Below are positions 4,853 to 5,773 of a DNA stretch of 5,773 nt, piece after piece. Both the position numbers and the translations under genes were made by a program. The notes beneath the pieces are model-generated. The model ran no database searches. It saw only the letters and a program-made list of their open reading frames with translations, and was not told the origin of the DNA. Location: contig JAJZSX010000172.1 of the NCBI GenBank assembly GCA_021849435.1, positions 1 through 5,773 of the forward strand, read 5' to 3'. Position 1 is the stretch's first letter, and the number at the start of each line of letters is the position of its first letter. The DNA is from Actinomycetes bacterium. GTDB taxonomy: Bacteria > Actinomycetota > Acidimicrobiia > Acidimicrobiales > RAAP-2.

Positions 4853-5653
4853 GTGGCCGACTCACGGGTGCTTCATCGACTGCAACGACAGGTCGCGGAC
4901 GTGGCACAGCTCGAGGGATATCTGGCCACGATGTTGGCGGCGCAACGACGGGTGGTGCACGCGAATCCCGAGGCGCTCGCGGCGTTCGACGGATTCATCA
5001 CGATCGCCAAACACCACCGGGACGCGCTGGACGCGTACCGGGGCAGTGACTCTCTCGATGTGTCCAGTCCACCCCCGATCCCGTTGGTCGGTGAACGACG
5101 TGGCGAGCCAACGGTGTCCGACGCGCTGCGCGATGTCTACACGGCCTTCAACGTTGCGGCGATGAGCTACGCCATCCTCGTGGAGTTCGCCCTTCGCCTC
5201 TACGATCGTGACTTGCGCGAACTCGCCCCGCGGCACCTCAGCGAGTACACGGCTGCTGCGCAATTCACGGGTGAGCTCATCTTCAGCGCCGTGGTCGACG
5301 AACTGGTCGAGGACGGCGCGGATTGTGAGTGCATCTGTCCAATGTGCAGTATCGGTGTCTGTGGCTGCGTATCGGCGACTGGCGTCACATTCGCCGAGGC
5401 GTGGCGCGAAGCCGCTTTGACGAGTGATGGTGCCCCGGGCTTTCTCATCCAACGGCCCCGCGCGGATAGCGCTCTGCACGTCGCGGGCGTCGAGCGTGGC
5501 GACCGTGTCCTCGAGATTGACGATCATCCGGTGGCGTCGATCTTCGACATTCAGGCCGCGATCCGTGCGCATCCGATTGGCGACGACGTTCGGCTCCTTC
5601 TCGCAAGCGGGCCAGCCGTGGTCCGCCACGTGAGCGACTACCGCTGCAACTGA
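4853..5653 (+). CDS. Hypothetical protein: helical bundle, six-Cys cluster and PDZ domain
   Basis: A 266-residue, apparently cytosolic protein with no signal peptide or membrane helix. GTG at 4853 has GGGAGG (4841-4846) 6 nt upstream; a TTG at 4820 in the same frame does not. Residues about 5-152 look like four amphipathic helices (5-35, 40-62, 87-119, 124-152), with a Pro-rich break at 73-77. Histidines H54-H55 and acids E111, E141 and E150 hint at a ferritin-like bundle, but no classical ExxH pair is present. Then come six cysteines in 15 residues (C158, C160, C162, C165, C170, C172; spacing CxCxCxxCx4CxC), a likely metal or redox site. Residues about 196-260 match a PDZ domain: ALHVAGVERGDRVLEIDDHPV and IFDIQAAIRAHPIGDDVRLLL. 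C265 is the penultimate residue. The combination is not one I know. The upstream DosR-type box suggests a role under low oxygen or nitrosative stress. A sensor, metal store or scaffold are all possible. Confidence 0.8.
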   Translation: MADSRVLHRLQRQVADVAQLEGYLATMLAAQRRVVHANPEALAAFDGFITIAKHHRDALDAYRGSDSLDVSSPPPIPLVGERRGEPTVSDALRDVYTAFNVAAMSYAILVEFALRLYDRDLRELAPRHLSEYTAAAQFTGELIFSAVVDELVEDGADCECICPMCSIGVCGCVSATGVTFAEAWREAALTSDGAPGFLIQRPRADSALHVAGVERGDRVLEIDDHPVASIFDIQAAIRAHPIGDDVRLLLASGPAVVRHVSDYRCN

Positions 5654-5762
5654 GTGATCTCTACTGAGTTCACTCATGCTGCACTCCTCACGGAGTTGTT
5701 CGGCCCGACTAACGCCGGGCTTCCCTTCCGCGTGTCATCGCCAGCTGCTGAGTGAGACTCAG
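5650..5762. repeat. Cluster of CTGAGT motifs, two as inverted repeats
   Basis: CTGAGT occurs at 5650, 5664 and 5748. The second lies in TGAGT-TC-ACTCA (5665-5676), and the third in CTGAGT-GAG-ACTCAG (5748-5762), with perfect 5- and 6-bp arms. The last may be an operator for a gene beyond the right edge. No coding sequence was found from 5654 to 5773. Confidence 0.35.
5683..5727 (+). terminator. Tandem hairpins, probable terminator of the PDZ-protein gene
   Basis: ACTCC/GGAGT (5683-5696, 4-nt loop) is followed by TTGTT. A second stem GCCCG/CGGGC (5703-5720, 8-nt loop) is followed by TTCCCTT. Both lie 30-75 nt past the stop at 5653. The T-runs are interrupted, so efficiency is uncertain. Confidence 0.4.
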
Positions 5763-5773
5763 TCTGATGCTCG

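Noticed and set aside
4862..5677. A 271-codon open frame antisense to the PDZ-protein gene
   Set aside because: It mirrors the plus-strand codons, lacks a ribosome binding site and domain motifs, while the plus frame has a strong site, a PDZ domain and a Cys cluster.

Overview
The window reads as chromosomal DNA of a high-GC actinobacterium. The support is high-GC codon use, two genes whose -10 boxes sit directly against their start codons (leaderless transcripts), frequent GTG starts and a DosR/DevR-type operator. Acidimicrobiia is possible, but lineage below phylum cannot be fixed from this sequence. I see no rRNA, tRNA, CRISPR array, insertion sequence or phage gene.

Left part, minus strand (1-1349): the first 240 codons of a family 2-like glycosyltransferase run off the left edge. 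Upstream of it lie a short inverted repeat, a likely terminator and a YycN-like GNAT acetyltransferase that appears to be translated from a leaderless mRNA. A divergent intergenic region (1350-1507) with two palindromes separates it from the next gene.

Middle part, plus strand (1508-4316): a major-facilitator transporter of the phosphate:H+ symporter (Pho84/PiPT) type keeps the substrate and proton residues of that family. It is followed 36 bp later by a short-chain dehydrogenase-like protein with its own leaderless promoter, whose catalytic Asn, Ser, Tyr and Lys are all replaced. Then comes a small four-helix membrane protein resembling CopD.

Right part (4317-5773), the most interesting section: a 49-residue protein on the minus strand and a 266-residue protein on the plus strand are divergently arranged. 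The larger protein has a helical bundle, a six-cysteine cluster and a PDZ domain. Between them lie a perfect 11-bp-arm inverted repeat and a near-consensus 20-bp DosR/DevR box (core GGGACTAAAGTCCC). This suggests, by inference, a pair of genes controlled by hypoxia, nitric oxide or redox state, with a putative metal- or redox-active Cys-cluster/PDZ protein as the main product. Neither protein matches a named family that I recognise.
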